This document shows positions 26,536 to 34,584 of a DNA stretch of 48,581 nt, piece after piece. The stretch covers positions 1 to 48,581 of the forward strand of contig JAOMDR010000009.1 of the NCBI GenBank assembly GCA_028345575.1, in the 5' to 3' direction. The stretch's first letter is position 1, and each line of letters starts with the position of its first letter. Made by a program: the position numbers and the translations under genes. This DNA comes from Candidatus Nitrosopelagicus sp. Lineage in GTDB: Archaea > Thermoproteota > Nitrososphaeria > Nitrososphaerales > Nitrosopumilaceae. A model generated the notes under the pieces. The model was not told the DNA's origin. It ran no database searches and saw only the letters and a program-made list of their open reading frames with translations.

Positions 26536-27227
26536 TGGCTGATTTAAAAACACAACATCTTCTAACTTTAGCACATATCTTATCCAAAGGGGGAAAACAT
26601 AATTTTGTTAATATCACTACTACTTCACTTGGAAAAGAAATTGGTAAATCTCAACAATCTGCATCTCTACATTTGAAGGAATTAGAGTTGGGTGGATTTA
26701 TTGAAAGAATTCAATCTGGAAGAAAGCAATCGATAAAAATCACTAGTAAGGGATTTGTTGAATTATCGACACTACACAATCTTTTATCAAAATTAATATC
26801 GAAATCCCCTAATTCTCTAACTTTCACCGGTACAATAACTTCTGGAATGGGGGAAGGTGCATACTATATGTCGATGAAGGGGTACACTAAACAATTCAAA
26901 TCCAAATTAGGTTATATCCCCTACCCTGGAACTTTGAATGTACAAATTAAAGAAAAAATTTTTTCTGAGGCTATCTCACAATTATCAAATTATGATGGAA
27001 TAAAGATTAGTCCATTTTCTGATGGTAAGCGAACCTTTGGATGGGTCAAATGTTTCAAATCAAAAATAAATAATAAAATTGACTGCGAATTAATTTTATT
27101 GGAACGAACACATCATGATACAACAATTGTAGAATTCATTTCAAAAAATAATATACGCAAATCATTAAAAATTTCTGATAAATCAAATGTTAAAGTTAAA
27201 ATTTCAATATTAGATAATTTTACTTAA
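26535..27227 (+). CDS. ribK: CTP-dependent riboflavin kinase fused to an N-terminal HTH (RbkR type)
   Basis: Makes FMN from riboflavin using CTP, an archaeal-specific reaction. The 230-residue protein has an N-terminal winged-helix DNA-binding region (about 1-85, with LGKEIGKSQQSASLHLKELE as the recognition unit) and a C-terminal DUF120/RibK domain with GMGEGAYYMS, LGYIPYPGTLNV and ELILLERTHHD. Such fusions, called RbkR, are known to act as both kinase and regulator of riboflavin genes. It overlaps dnaG by one base and converges on ribL, overlapping its 3' end by four bases. Confidence 0.93.
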   Translation: MADLKTQHLLTLAHILSKGGKHNFVNITTTSLGKEIGKSQQSASLHLKELELGGFIERIQSGRKQSIKITSKGFVELSTLHNLLSKLISKSPNSLTFTGTITSGMGEGAYYMSMKGYTKQFKSKLGYIPYPGTLNVQIKEKIFSEAISQLSNYDGIKISPFSDGKRTFGWVKCFKSKINNKIDCELILLERTHHDTTIVEFISKNNIRKSLKISDKSNVKVKISILDNFT

Positions 27228-27697
27228 AGATCGTGAATATCGTCACCATATTCTTTTTGAATTACTGAACTTGAAGTTTCAGGTCTTGGGGATTCTAATC
27301 TGGCCACTGTCACATCTAAGTTAATTTTTTTACATCCTTCGGTGATAAATTTTTCTTGATGGGTTTGATCATAACCTAATGCAATTATTTGAGGTTTAAC
27401 CAAATCTACTGTTTTGAAAATATCCTCATCATTTCCAATAATACAAAAATCAACCATATTTAATGATGAAACTAATTCTTGTCTTAATTGAGCACTATGT
27501 AGTGGCTTGCGTTTTTTCATCTTAACTGCTGTTTTATCTGTCGCTATTACAACAACCAAAAAATCTCCTAGCTTCTTTGCAGCATTCAATGTATTGATAT
27601 GTCCTGGATGAATTATATCAAAAACTCCCCCTGCCAAAACAATTTTTGATGATGAATTTTGTATTTCTGAAAGTGTTTTCATATTATTTCCATTCAT
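27224..27697 (-). CDS. ribL: FAD synthetase RibL-like nucleotidyltransferase
   Basis: Cytidylyltransferase-fold enzyme of 157 residues that probably adenylates FMN to FAD. Motifs: GGVFDIIHPGHINTL with the HxGH signature, RQELVSSLNMVD, ALGYDQTH, and RLESPRPETSSSVIQ near the end, matching archaeal RibL. A glycerol-3-phosphate cytidylyltransferase is the alternative for this fold, but convergence with ribK (FMN synthesis) favours FAD synthetase. A second ATG five codons in (MKTLSEIQ) may be the real start. Last gene of the long minus-strand run. Confidence 0.85.
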   Translation of the reverse strand: MNGNNMKTLSEIQNSSSKIVLAGGVFDIIHPGHINTLNAAKKLGDFLVVVIATDKTAVKMKKRKPLHSAQLRQELVSSLNMVDFCIIGNDEDIFKTVDLVKPQIIALGYDQTHQEKFITEGCKKINLDVTVARLESPRPETSSSVIQKEYGDDIHDL

Positions 27698-27724
27698 GTT
27701 ATGTCCAATTTCAACTCATCGTTG

Positions 27725-28762
27725 TCACATTTTTGGGTCAAAACCTTTTGCAATACGTAATGCGTCTACTAGACCGTCTGCATAGCCTATGCTTAATACT
27801 GCATACTCTTTTTTTCCTTCTTTAAGAAAATTTTCTGCATCATCAATGTACAATTTTGCATTGATCAAAACATCCTCATATTCTTTAAGATTATCATAAT
27901 GCGGTCTAATTTCTTCTAGTGCTTCTCTTACCATTGGAACATATTTTTCAATCATTTGTTCTGAAATGCTCTTTATATCTGCAGAATTATCAATTGGTTC
28001 ATCAAGACATTTTGTAATGGTTTTCAGTGCATCTGATTCTGTAAAATGTAATCTTCCAGGTATAATTATGCTGTGTGGCGATTCTCCAAATTCTTTTTTA
28101 ATTAAATTTGATATGTGCCCGGAAATTATTTTTTGATTATTTTTTCCAATTCTAGATGCAACAATTGCAAAAGTTTTTTCTGAAATGACTTTACGATTCT
28201 GCGTCTTTTCAGCATCTAACAATAATGAAAATGCATCTTTTGGATCTAAGAAAAATGATTTATCTTCATTGTATTCAAGCAAAATAACTGAATGTGTTTT
28301 ACTCAATAAATTATCAAAAATTGTATTGTATGGAGTGATCATTGATTTTGGGTCATTCATGATTGTTAACACTTTTCCAACTTTGTAATAGTGTAATCCT
28401 ACTTCTCCAATTAATGATGAAACAATTGAAGCTGAATGAATTGTTTTTGTTTCTATTCCATCTCTCATTGCTCGTGTCTTTAACTCAAGATGTGTTGTAG
28501 CAATGTATGGGTCGCCATATGAAATTAATACTGTTTCTTCATTTTTTGCACTTTTTAGAATTTCATTTCCATCCTCAACTAACCATCTTTTCGCAATCTT
28601 GAATTCACCATTTGAAATATCTTCTAACTGTTTTTTTTCAGTTTCTGAAATTGGACTTGTAAATGATTCTAAATATACAATTTTTGCATTTTTTATTACA
28701 TCTAATATACTAGATGATAATTCTGAAATACCTGAAATTCCTAATCCGATAAACCACAGCAT
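27725..28762 (-). CDS. dphB: diphthine synthase fused to a DUF357 domain
   Basis: SAM-dependent methyltransferase of diphthamide synthesis on elongation factor 2. The first 260 or so residues are a complete DphB: MLWFIGLGISG, YLESFTSP, VLISYGDPYIATTH, HSASIVSSLIGEVGLHYYKVGK and GRLHFTESDAL. The last 80 or so residues form a DUF357-like helical domain (YVPMVREALEEIRPH, AENFLKEGKKEYAVLSIGYADGLVDALR). DUF357 proteins are usually separate. The total of 345 residues is clearly longer than a standard DphB. Its start touches the lysK stop. Confidence 0.92.
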   Translation of the reverse strand: MLWFIGLGISGISELSSSILDVIKNAKIVYLESFTSPISETEKKQLEDISNGEFKIAKRWLVEDGNEILKSAKNEETVLISYGDPYIATTHLELKTRAMRDGIETKTIHSASIVSSLIGEVGLHYYKVGKVLTIMNDPKSMITPYNTIFDNLLSKTHSVILLEYNEDKSFFLDPKDAFSLLLDAEKTQNRKVISEKTFAIVASRIGKNNQKIISGHISNLIKKEFGESPHSIIIPGRLHFTESDALKTITKCLDEPIDNSADIKSISEQMIEKYVPMVREALEEIRPHYDNLKEYEDVLINAKLYIDDAENFLKEGKKEYAVLSIGYADGLVDALRIAKGFDPKM

Positions 28763-29883
28763 TATTTCGTTCTGTCATGTAGTCTTTTTAAATGATGTAG
28801 TGATTTTTTTAGAATTTCTATTCCTTTGACAAATTCATCAATTGAAACTTTTTCATCAATTGTATGTGCCTCATGAGGATCTCCTGGACCGTATGTTATT
28901 ACTGGTATCTTTAACTGATTTCCTATAACATTCATGTCTCCTGTACCTGTTTTTCTAATTAACATTGGTCTTTTCTTTTCTACATCTAATACTGATAATG
29001 TTAATGCTCTTACTAATGGCGAATTATGTGCTGCCTCAAATGGTTCTGTTTCATCTATTACTGAATACAAAACTTCAATCTCTCTTTTTGTTGATATTTC
29101 ATTGACTATTCTCGTAATCTTCTCTTCAATATCATTACAATTCATGTCAACTGGTATCCTAATGTCTAATGTAGCTACACATTCTTTTGGTGTAACATTA
29201 TGGCTTGTACCTCCACGAATTTCTGTAAGGGTTGCAGTAAGCATCATTCCCTTACTTTTCTCTTCTTGACCTCCTTCTAATTCATTTTTCAATTCATTAG
29301 CAACTGATGATATTTCTTCTATTGCATTTTTTGCCAACCAGGGTGCACTTGCATGGGCGCTATCCTTCACATTCACTCTAAGATTAATTGCTAAACGACC
29401 TTTGTAGGCAATTGTAACTTTTTGAATGCTACTTGGTTCTCCAAAAACTGCATAATCTACATCAGGCTTATTTTTTACTAAATTCTTTATTCCTGTTGCA
29501 TTACCTTCTTCATCAACTGCTCCAACAAATGTTATAGTTCCTTGATTCTCTCCTATACTTGCAGCGGCAAATAACATTGCAATTAGTGGTGCTTTTGCAT
29601 CTGAGGCGCCTCTGCCATGTAACATGTTGCCTTCTATTCTTACCTTAATCTTTCCTGGAACCACATCCATGTGACCACACAACATTATTTTTGGTTCTCC
29701 TGAGCCTTTAGTTGCAATCAAGTTTCCAACTTCATCCTGATGAATATCTCTAAATCCTAAATCATCACATCTATCTGCAAGAAAATCGGCTAATGCCTTT
29801 TCACTTAATGATGGAGTATAGATTCGTAATGCTTTTTCCAAAGTTTTAATTGCATATCTGGAAGTTTCTAAATGTTCATCCAT
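28762..29883 (-). CDS. lysK: [LysW]-lysine/ornithine hydrolase
   Basis: M20-family metallohydrolase of 373 residues that releases lysine or ornithine from the LysW carrier at the end of the pathway. Metal-site motifs are CGHMDVVPG, GRGASDAKAPL and the catalytic VDEEGNATG, with a later HE pair in PHEAHTIDE. It sits immediately after the lysX-like ligase (one-base spacing). Only one such gene is present here, so it may serve both lysine and arginine branches. A peptidase or acetylornithine deacetylase label would fit the fold but not the context. Confidence 0.9.
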   Translation of the reverse strand: MDEHLETSRYAIKTLEKALRIYTPSLSEKALADFLADRCDDLGFRDIHQDEVGNLIATKGSGEPKIMLCGHMDVVPGKIKVRIEGNMLHGRGASDAKAPLIAMLFAAASIGENQGTITFVGAVDEEGNATGIKNLVKNKPDVDYAVFGEPSSIQKVTIAYKGRLAINLRVNVKDSAHASAPWLAKNAIEEISSVANELKNELEGGQEEKSKGMMLTATLTEIRGGTSHNVTPKECVATLDIRIPVDMNCNDIEEKITRIVNEISTKREIEVLYSVIDETEPFEAAHNSPLVRALTLSVLDVEKKRPMLIRKTGTGDMNVIGNQLKIPVITYGPGDPHEAHTIDEKVSIDEFVKGIEILKKSLHHLKRLHDRTK

Positions 29884-30729
29884 CTATGCTAACCCCTTAA
29901 CATGTTCTAACATTAATCCTGGAATATCTACCCCTGTAACTCTTACAACATTTCTAAATTCAGTTGTATTGTTTATTTCATGTACAACCATGCCTTTCTC
30001 ATTACTCTCCATTAAATCAATTCCAACAATATCTCCAAACACTGCATCTTTTGCTTTAATGCATATGTCTTCAAGTTCATTAGTAATCTCACATGTTTCT
30101 GCAGAGCCACCAAGATGTGTATTTGTTTTCCAATTACCATCTCCAGAATTTCTGTATATTCCAGCTGCTACATTATCTCCTATGACAATCACGCGAATAT
30201 CTCTTGGTGGACGTTGCACAAACTCCTCTAGAAAATGAATGTGATGAATTGGATACATTGCTTCTCTTCCTTCTATAATTCCTTCTGCAGCATCCATGTC
30301 ATTTAACTTGGAAACCATTCTTCCCCAACTACCTACCGTTGGTTTAATTATTTTTGGAAATCCATGTTTTTTCAATGCTTCTAGTGCAGAATCTTTTGAG
30401 AATGCAACTGTTGCATCTGGTGTTGGAACTCCTGCTTTTTGTAACAACATATGTGTAAATAATTTATTTCCCGCAAAAACACCTGTGTTTAGACAATTCA
30501 CCACTTTGGCACCTTGACCTTCAAGAGCTGCAGTAGAGTGTAAATTTCTATAATAGCTAACACATCTTTGTAATACTGGTCCATCTAAGCAATTTTTTTC
30601 ATTCAAATCCAAAAACAATTTTTTACAATCTACCATATCTATTGCGATATCATTTTTCTTTGCAGATTCAATTAGTAATTTTTCTTCAAGACGGATTGTA
30701 TCGTAAAGGATTGAAATTTTGCCGGTCAC
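29884..30729 (-). CDS. lysX: LysX-like ATP-grasp ligase (LysW-amino acid ligase, copy 1)
   Basis: RimK-type ATP-grasp enzyme that joins the amino group of alpha-aminoadipate (LysX) or glutamate (ArgX) to the carrier LysW. The 281-residue protein shows LQRCVSYYRNLH, KIIKPTVGSWGRMVSKL, RPPRDIRVIVIG and the metal-site EINNTTEF. The C-terminus contains TGVDIPG, which I recall from characterised LysX. The start is taken as GTG 30729, whose GTGA overlaps the lysW1 stop; TTG 30738 would add three residues. It lies next to homocitrate synthase, so the lysine branch is the likelier role. Confidence 0.85.
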   Translation of the reverse strand: MTGKISILYDTIRLEEKLLIESAKKNDIAIDMVDCKKLFLDLNEKNCLDGPVLQRCVSYYRNLHSTAALEGQGAKVVNCLNTGVFAGNKLFTHMLLQKAGVPTPDATVAFSKDSALEALKKHGFPKIIKPTVGSWGRMVSKLNDMDAAEGIIEGREAMYPIHHIHFLEEFVQRPPRDIRVIVIGDNVAAGIYRNSGDGNWKTNTHLGGSAETCEITNELEDICIKAKDAVFGDIVGIDLMESNEKGMVVHEINNTTEFRNVVRVTGVDIPGLMLEHVKGLA

Positions 30730-30893
30730 TGTCCCCAATCCTCTCCGACTGTTTGAGCTGGTTTTAACTCAAAACCTTCGGATGCTTTGCTAAGTTCATA
30801 ACTTGCGCCGCAATCTGGACAGGTGACAATTTCGCCTTCTACTGCATCGTCAGGGATACCTATGTTTGCATCACATTCTGGACAATTCGCCAT
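30726..30893 (-). CDS. lysW: LysW amino-group carrier protein, copy 1 (C-terminal EDWGQ)
   Basis: Small acidic zinc-ribbon carrier of 55 residues, too short for routine ORF lists. It reads MANCPECDANIGIPDD and has paired zinc motifs C4-PE-C7 and C25-PD-C28, then VGEDWGQ. In LysW proteins the final residue is normally Glu, whose gamma-carboxyl carries the substrate; here the last codon is CAG (30731-30729), Gln, followed by TGA. The ligase gene starts within the stop (GTGA). Homocitrate synthase ends six bases upstream. The sequence is otherwise a normal LysW. Confidence 0.92.
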   Translation of the reverse strand: MANCPECDANIGIPDDAVEGEIVTCPDCGASYELSKASEGFELKPAQTVGEDWGQ

Positions 30894-30899
30894 TTTTAC

Positions 30900-32081
30900 C
30901 TATTTTTCCTCTCTTTTTTCATCCTTAATTATTTTACGTTCAAGGCGATCCTCTAGTGGAATTTCCAGAACATCTCCCATTCTGAGATTTTTTAACCCAG
31001 CTGCAACATTCTTTGCAGTTTCAGGATCTTTCTCTATTCCTAATAATGACATTAGGTAACTTGCACCTGTTTTGCCTGCTAATTCCCCAAATACTATTTT
31101 TCTTCTATTTCCAACTACTCTTGGTGGAATTGGTTCATAGGCTGCTGGATTATTGAGGATTGCAGCTAAATGTGTTCCTGCTTTATGTTTGTAAGCTGAT
31201 GATCCAACAATTGGTTTTGAATCATATGGCTGAATTGTAGTGTATTGATCTATGAGTCTTGAAAGATCTGCTAACATATCTAATCTAAAATCATTTGGTG
31301 ATTTGAAGAGATATGTCAAAGCAACTGCCACTTCTGCTAATGCTGGTATGCCTGTTCTCTCTCCAATTCCATCTATCGTGGTATGAATTTGATCAACTCC
31401 TGCATCACATGCTGAAAATGCATTTGCTAATGCAAATCCAATATCGTTATGTACATGAACATCAAGTGGTGTAGATATTTCTGAACGAACTTTCTTAACA
31501 AAATTATACATTCCAATCGGCCTCATTATTCCAACTGTATCTGGTAAGCTAATTCTATCAACTCCTGCGTCTTCAATTGATTTACATAACTTTAGCAAAA
31601 ATTCTGGTTCTGCTCTACTTCCGTCTTCAACAGTGAATCTAATTTTTAATCCATGATCTTTTGCATAAGTTACTGTATCTACTGCACGTTCTAATGCTTC
31701 GTCTTGTGTAATTCGTAATTTGTCTTTTAGATGAATATCTGATATTCCAAGATATGCAGCTACCCATTTTGCATCACATGATAATGATGTATCGATGTCT
31801 TGTCTTAATGCTCTACCGTGTGAAACGATATCTGCTTTTAATCCTTGTTGGATAATTGTTTTAGTTGCTTCTTTATGATCTGGTGAAACTACTGGTGAAA
31901 TTTCTATCTGATCCACACCAAAATAATCTAACATCCATGCTATCTGAATTCTCTGTTTATTTGTAAATGAAACTCCTGGATGTTGTTCACCTTCCCGTAG
32001 AGTTGAATCTAACACTCGAATTTTTTTTGGAGTTTTTTCATATGAGTTATACATATCTGCATAGTGATTCGGATCAGTCAT
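30900..32081 (-). CDS. homocitrate synthase family protein
   Basis: Condenses acetyl-CoA with 2-oxoglutarate to homocitrate, the first step of the alpha-aminoadipate lysine pathway. The 393-residue product has the family signature LDSTLREGEQHPGVSF (DxTLREGEQ), metal ligands in DVHVHND, and GIGERTG. Isopropylmalate or citramalate synthases share the fold, but the adjacent LysW/LysX/LysK genes favour homocitrate. The C-terminal part (to LEIPLEDRLERK) is shorter than the regulatory domain of isopropylmalate synthases. A separate 115-base leader with a possible operator precedes it. Confidence 0.9.
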   Translation of the reverse strand: MTDPNHYADMYNSYEKTPKKIRVLDSTLREGEQHPGVSFTNKQRIQIAWMLDYFGVDQIEISPVVSPDHKEATKTIIQQGLKADIVSHGRALRQDIDTSLSCDAKWVAAYLGISDIHLKDKLRITQDEALERAVDTVTYAKDHGLKIRFTVEDGSRAEPEFLLKLCKSIEDAGVDRISLPDTVGIMRPIGMYNFVKKVRSEISTPLDVHVHNDIGFALANAFSACDAGVDQIHTTIDGIGERTGIPALAEVAVALTYLFKSPNDFRLDMLADLSRLIDQYTTIQPYDSKPIVGSSAYKHKAGTHLAAILNNPAAYEPIPPRVVGNRRKIVFGELAGKTGASYLMSLLGIEKDPETAKNVAAGLKNLRMGDVLEIPLEDRLERKIIKDEKREEK

Positions 32082-32176
32082 TACTAATTTCGTTGAAATA
32101 AATGATTAATATAAACATAATCGTACTAGCTTCGCAGATATCCAGTTATTTCTTATCTAATTTAGTATGAATTTAA

Positions 32177-32193
32177 AAAATCGTATCGATTTT
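32177..32193. promoter_or_regulatory. AAAATCG-TAT-CGATTTT palindrome upstream of homocitrate synthase
   Basis: A perfect 7-bp inverted repeat with a three-base centre, in the 115-base gap between the Lrp-type regulator gene and homocitrate synthase. Size and symmetry fit an Lrp/AsnC-type binding site. On the minus strand it is followed by a T run, so it could instead act as a weak terminator of the regulator transcript. Confidence 0.4.
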
Positions 32194-32196
32194 CGT

Positions 32197-32616
32197 TTAT
32201 CTGATTGTTCTTAGAATAATTACTGTATTTGTATCAATTACGCCTGGAATTTTTCTTAATTCATCAATTGCGGCATTAATCTCAGTTATGCTTGGTGCTT
32301 TTATGATCACACTGATATCGTACTGTCCGGTAATTTCATAAACTGTTTTTACTGCATACAATTTTGTTAATCTTGATGAAACTTTTGATGTATCTGTAGT
32401 TGAGTCAACAGATATCAAAACTATTGCACTTGTAGAATTAGTCTCTCCCATTTCAATTGTAAATTTTTCAATGACTTTACTGTCTACCAAATTCTTTACT
32501 CTTCTACGAACTGCAGATTCTGAAAGCTTTAGTTTTTTCCCAATTTCTACAAATGATTCTCTAGAATCATTTCTCAAATAGTCTAAAATCTTCTCATCAA
32601 TCTTATCCTTGGACAT
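32197..32616 (-). CDS. Lrp/AsnC family transcriptional regulator (LysM-like)
   Basis: Regulator of 139 residues with an N-terminal helix-turn-helix (about 1-50, DEKILDYLRNDSRESFVEIGKK then SESAVRRRVKNLVD) and a C-terminal ligand-binding RAM domain (VKTVYEITGQYDISVIIKAP, IPGVIDTNTVIIL). LysM of Sulfolobus, an Lrp protein that controls lysine genes, lies in a comparable cluster. The start is taken as ATG 32616 (MSKDKIDEKIL); ATGs at 32634 and 32649 would extend it into lysJ. It probably controls the flanking lysine/arginine genes. Confidence 0.88.
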   Translation of the reverse strand: MSKDKIDEKILDYLRNDSRESFVEIGKKLKLSESAVRRRVKNLVDSKVIEKFTIEMGETNSTSAIVLISVDSTTDTSKVSSRLTKLYAVKTVYEITGQYDISVIIKAPSITEINAAIDELRKIPGVIDTNTVIILRTIR

Positions 32617-33784
32617 TTTTTCTCTTTTCCTCATTAGTAAATAATTCATCTAGTATTTCTAAAGATTTTGTTACGTCATCCTGTGTTATGACTAGTGGTG
32701 GAAGTAATCTTAAGATATTTCTACCAGAATATAGCAAAAGTAATCCTTTTTGAATACCTTCCATTAGTATATGTCTAACTTCAAATTTTAATTCAACTCC
32801 TATCATCAATCCTTTACCTCGAACCTCTCTGATTACTGGATGTTTTTCTTTTAATTTATCCAATCCTTCTCTAAACAATTTCCCCATATTTGCAGAATTC
32901 TCCACTAGTTTATCTTGTGTCAATGCCTGCATTGTAGCGGTTCCTGCAGCACATGATAATGGATTTCCTCCAAATGTTGATGAATGTTCTCCCTTTGAGA
33001 TACAGTCTAAAATTTCAGGTTTTACTAATGTTGCACCCATTGGCACTCCTCCTGCAATTCCTTTTGCTAAGCAAAGTATGTCTGGTGCGGTATCCCAGTG
33101 TTGATGGGCCCACATCTTTCCGGTGCGTCCTAGTCCTGCTTGTATTTCATCATAAATTAATAGAATATTCTTTTCATCACATAATTTTCTGACATCCTGT
33201 AAAAATCCATCAGGTGCCACATGAATGCCGCTTTCTCCTTGAATAGGTTCTAAAATTACAAATGCTGTTTGATCATTAACTGTTTCACGAAGCTTTTCAA
33301 TATCGCCAAAAGGTGAAAATGATACTTTTTCCACAAGTGGTTTGAATGCCTTTCTGTATTTTGGATTAAATGTTATTGAAAGTGCACCTAGTGTTTTTCC
33401 ATGGTATGAACCATTCATTGCAACCATCTCGGTTTTTCCTGTAAACTTACGTGCAAATTTCATTCCCGCCTCAATTGCTTCTGCACCACTATTATTCAGA
33501 TGAACCTGCGACAAATTTTTTGGGGCAACTTTGAAAAGATTTTCCAAAAACTCTTCACGAGTTTTACTGTAAAGTGAACTGTGAACTGTAATAATTTTCT
33601 CAAGTTGTGCTTTCAATGCATTGGTAACTCTTTCATTTTGGTGTCCAAGTAATGCAACTCCGTATCCTCCCATACAATCGATGTATTCCTTACCCTCGGT
33701 ATCCCAAACATGTGCACCTAAGCCCTTCTCTATTGTTACTGGAAATCTTTGATAAAGATTACCAAGAAATTTATCCTCACTCAT
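32603..33784 (-). CDS. lysJ: [LysW]-aminoadipate semialdehyde/glutamate semialdehyde transaminase
   Basis: PLP-dependent class III aminotransferase of 393 residues acting on carrier-bound semialdehydes in lysine and arginine synthesis. It has NSGAEAIEAGMKFAR, GSYHGKTLGAL, LIYDEIQAGLGRTGK and the PLP lysine in LCLAKGIAGGVPMGA, as in the acetylornithine aminotransferase group. It overlaps lysZ by four bases and the regulator gene by 14 bases. Only one copy is present in the window, which fits a shared enzyme for both carrier branches. Confidence 0.92.
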   Translation of the reverse strand: MSEDKFLGNLYQRFPVTIEKGLGAHVWDTEGKEYIDCMGGYGVALLGHQNERVTNALKAQLEKIITVHSSLYSKTREEFLENLFKVAPKNLSQVHLNNSGAEAIEAGMKFARKFTGKTEMVAMNGSYHGKTLGALSITFNPKYRKAFKPLVEKVSFSPFGDIEKLRETVNDQTAFVILEPIQGESGIHVAPDGFLQDVRKLCDEKNILLIYDEIQAGLGRTGKMWAHQHWDTAPDILCLAKGIAGGVPMGATLVKPEILDCISKGEHSSTFGGNPLSCAAGTATMQALTQDKLVENSANMGKLFREGLDKLKEKHPVIREVRGKGLMIGVELKFEVRHILMEGIQKGLLLLYSGRNILRLLPPLVITQDDVTKSLEILDELFTNEEKRKNVQG

Positions 33785-34581
33785 TTAGTTATCACCGTAC
33801 AATTGTTATGTTCTATCGCAGATGAAATTGGATTTTCTTTTTGACCATTTGCAATCAATGCTTCTTTAACTCCCATTTCAAGTGCTTCTGTTGCAGCAAG
33901 AATTTTTTTCTCCATACCGAATCCAATTTTTGGCATTATTTCTTTTGCCTCTTCTAATGATAATTTTTCAACCAATTTGTCTTCCATGAGCAATCCGTCT
34001 ACATTTGTAATAAATAACACCTTATCTGCCTTGACATATCCTGCTACATTAGCCGCTGCCCTGTCTCCGTCAACATTTAGAAATTCAGACTCTTCACTTA
34101 TTGCAATTGGGGAAATTACCGGAGTATATCCTTTATCCATGATAGTTTTGATTAAATCTGAATTTACATTTGAAATTTTACCTGTATATCCGCCATCAAT
34201 TACTTGTTTTCTTCCTTTTTCATTCATAATCATTAATTTCTTTTTTCTATTAGCCTCAATTGTTTTCCCATCCATACCTGACAATCCAATTGCATTAATT
34301 CCATTTTTTTGCAACATTTGAACAATTGTTTTACCTATTCTTCCTGACATTACCATTGTAAAAATTTCAGAAGTTTCTTTGTCTGTATATCGACTCTTTA
34401 TCCCACTAGGTGATACAACAAATTTAGGTTCTTTACCTAATTGTTCTGTAACCTTTGTCACTTCTTTACCGCCGCCGTGAACTAGTATGACACCTTCTTG
34501 CTCTACAACTTTTTTAATATCGTCTATTGTTGATGGATGTAAATTATCTACTACACTCCCACCAATTTTTATCGTAATCAT
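33781..34581 (-). CDS. lysZ: [LysW]-aminoadipate/glutamate 6-kinase
   Basis: Amino acid kinase family member of 266 residues, related to acetylglutamate kinase, phosphorylating the side-chain carboxyl of carrier-bound substrate. Motifs: IKIGGSVVD at the N-terminus, ILVHGGGKEVT, and the nucleotide site KVLFITNVDGLL. It lies between lysY and lysJ with a three-base gap and a four-base overlap. Context separates it from a stand-alone arginine-pathway acetylglutamate kinase. Confidence 0.91.
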   Translation of the reverse strand: MITIKIGGSVVDNLHPSTIDDIKKVVEQEGVILVHGGGKEVTKVTEQLGKEPKFVVSPSGIKSRYTDKETSEIFTMVMSGRIGKTIVQMLQKNGINAIGLSGMDGKTIEANRKKKLMIMNEKGRKQVIDGGYTGKISNVNSDLIKTIMDKGYTPVISPIAISEESEFLNVDGDRAAANVAGYVKADKVLFITNVDGLLMEDKLVEKLSLEEAKEIMPKIGFGMEKKILAATEALEMGVKEALIANGQKENPISSAIEHNNCTVITK

Positions 34582-34584
34582 CTA

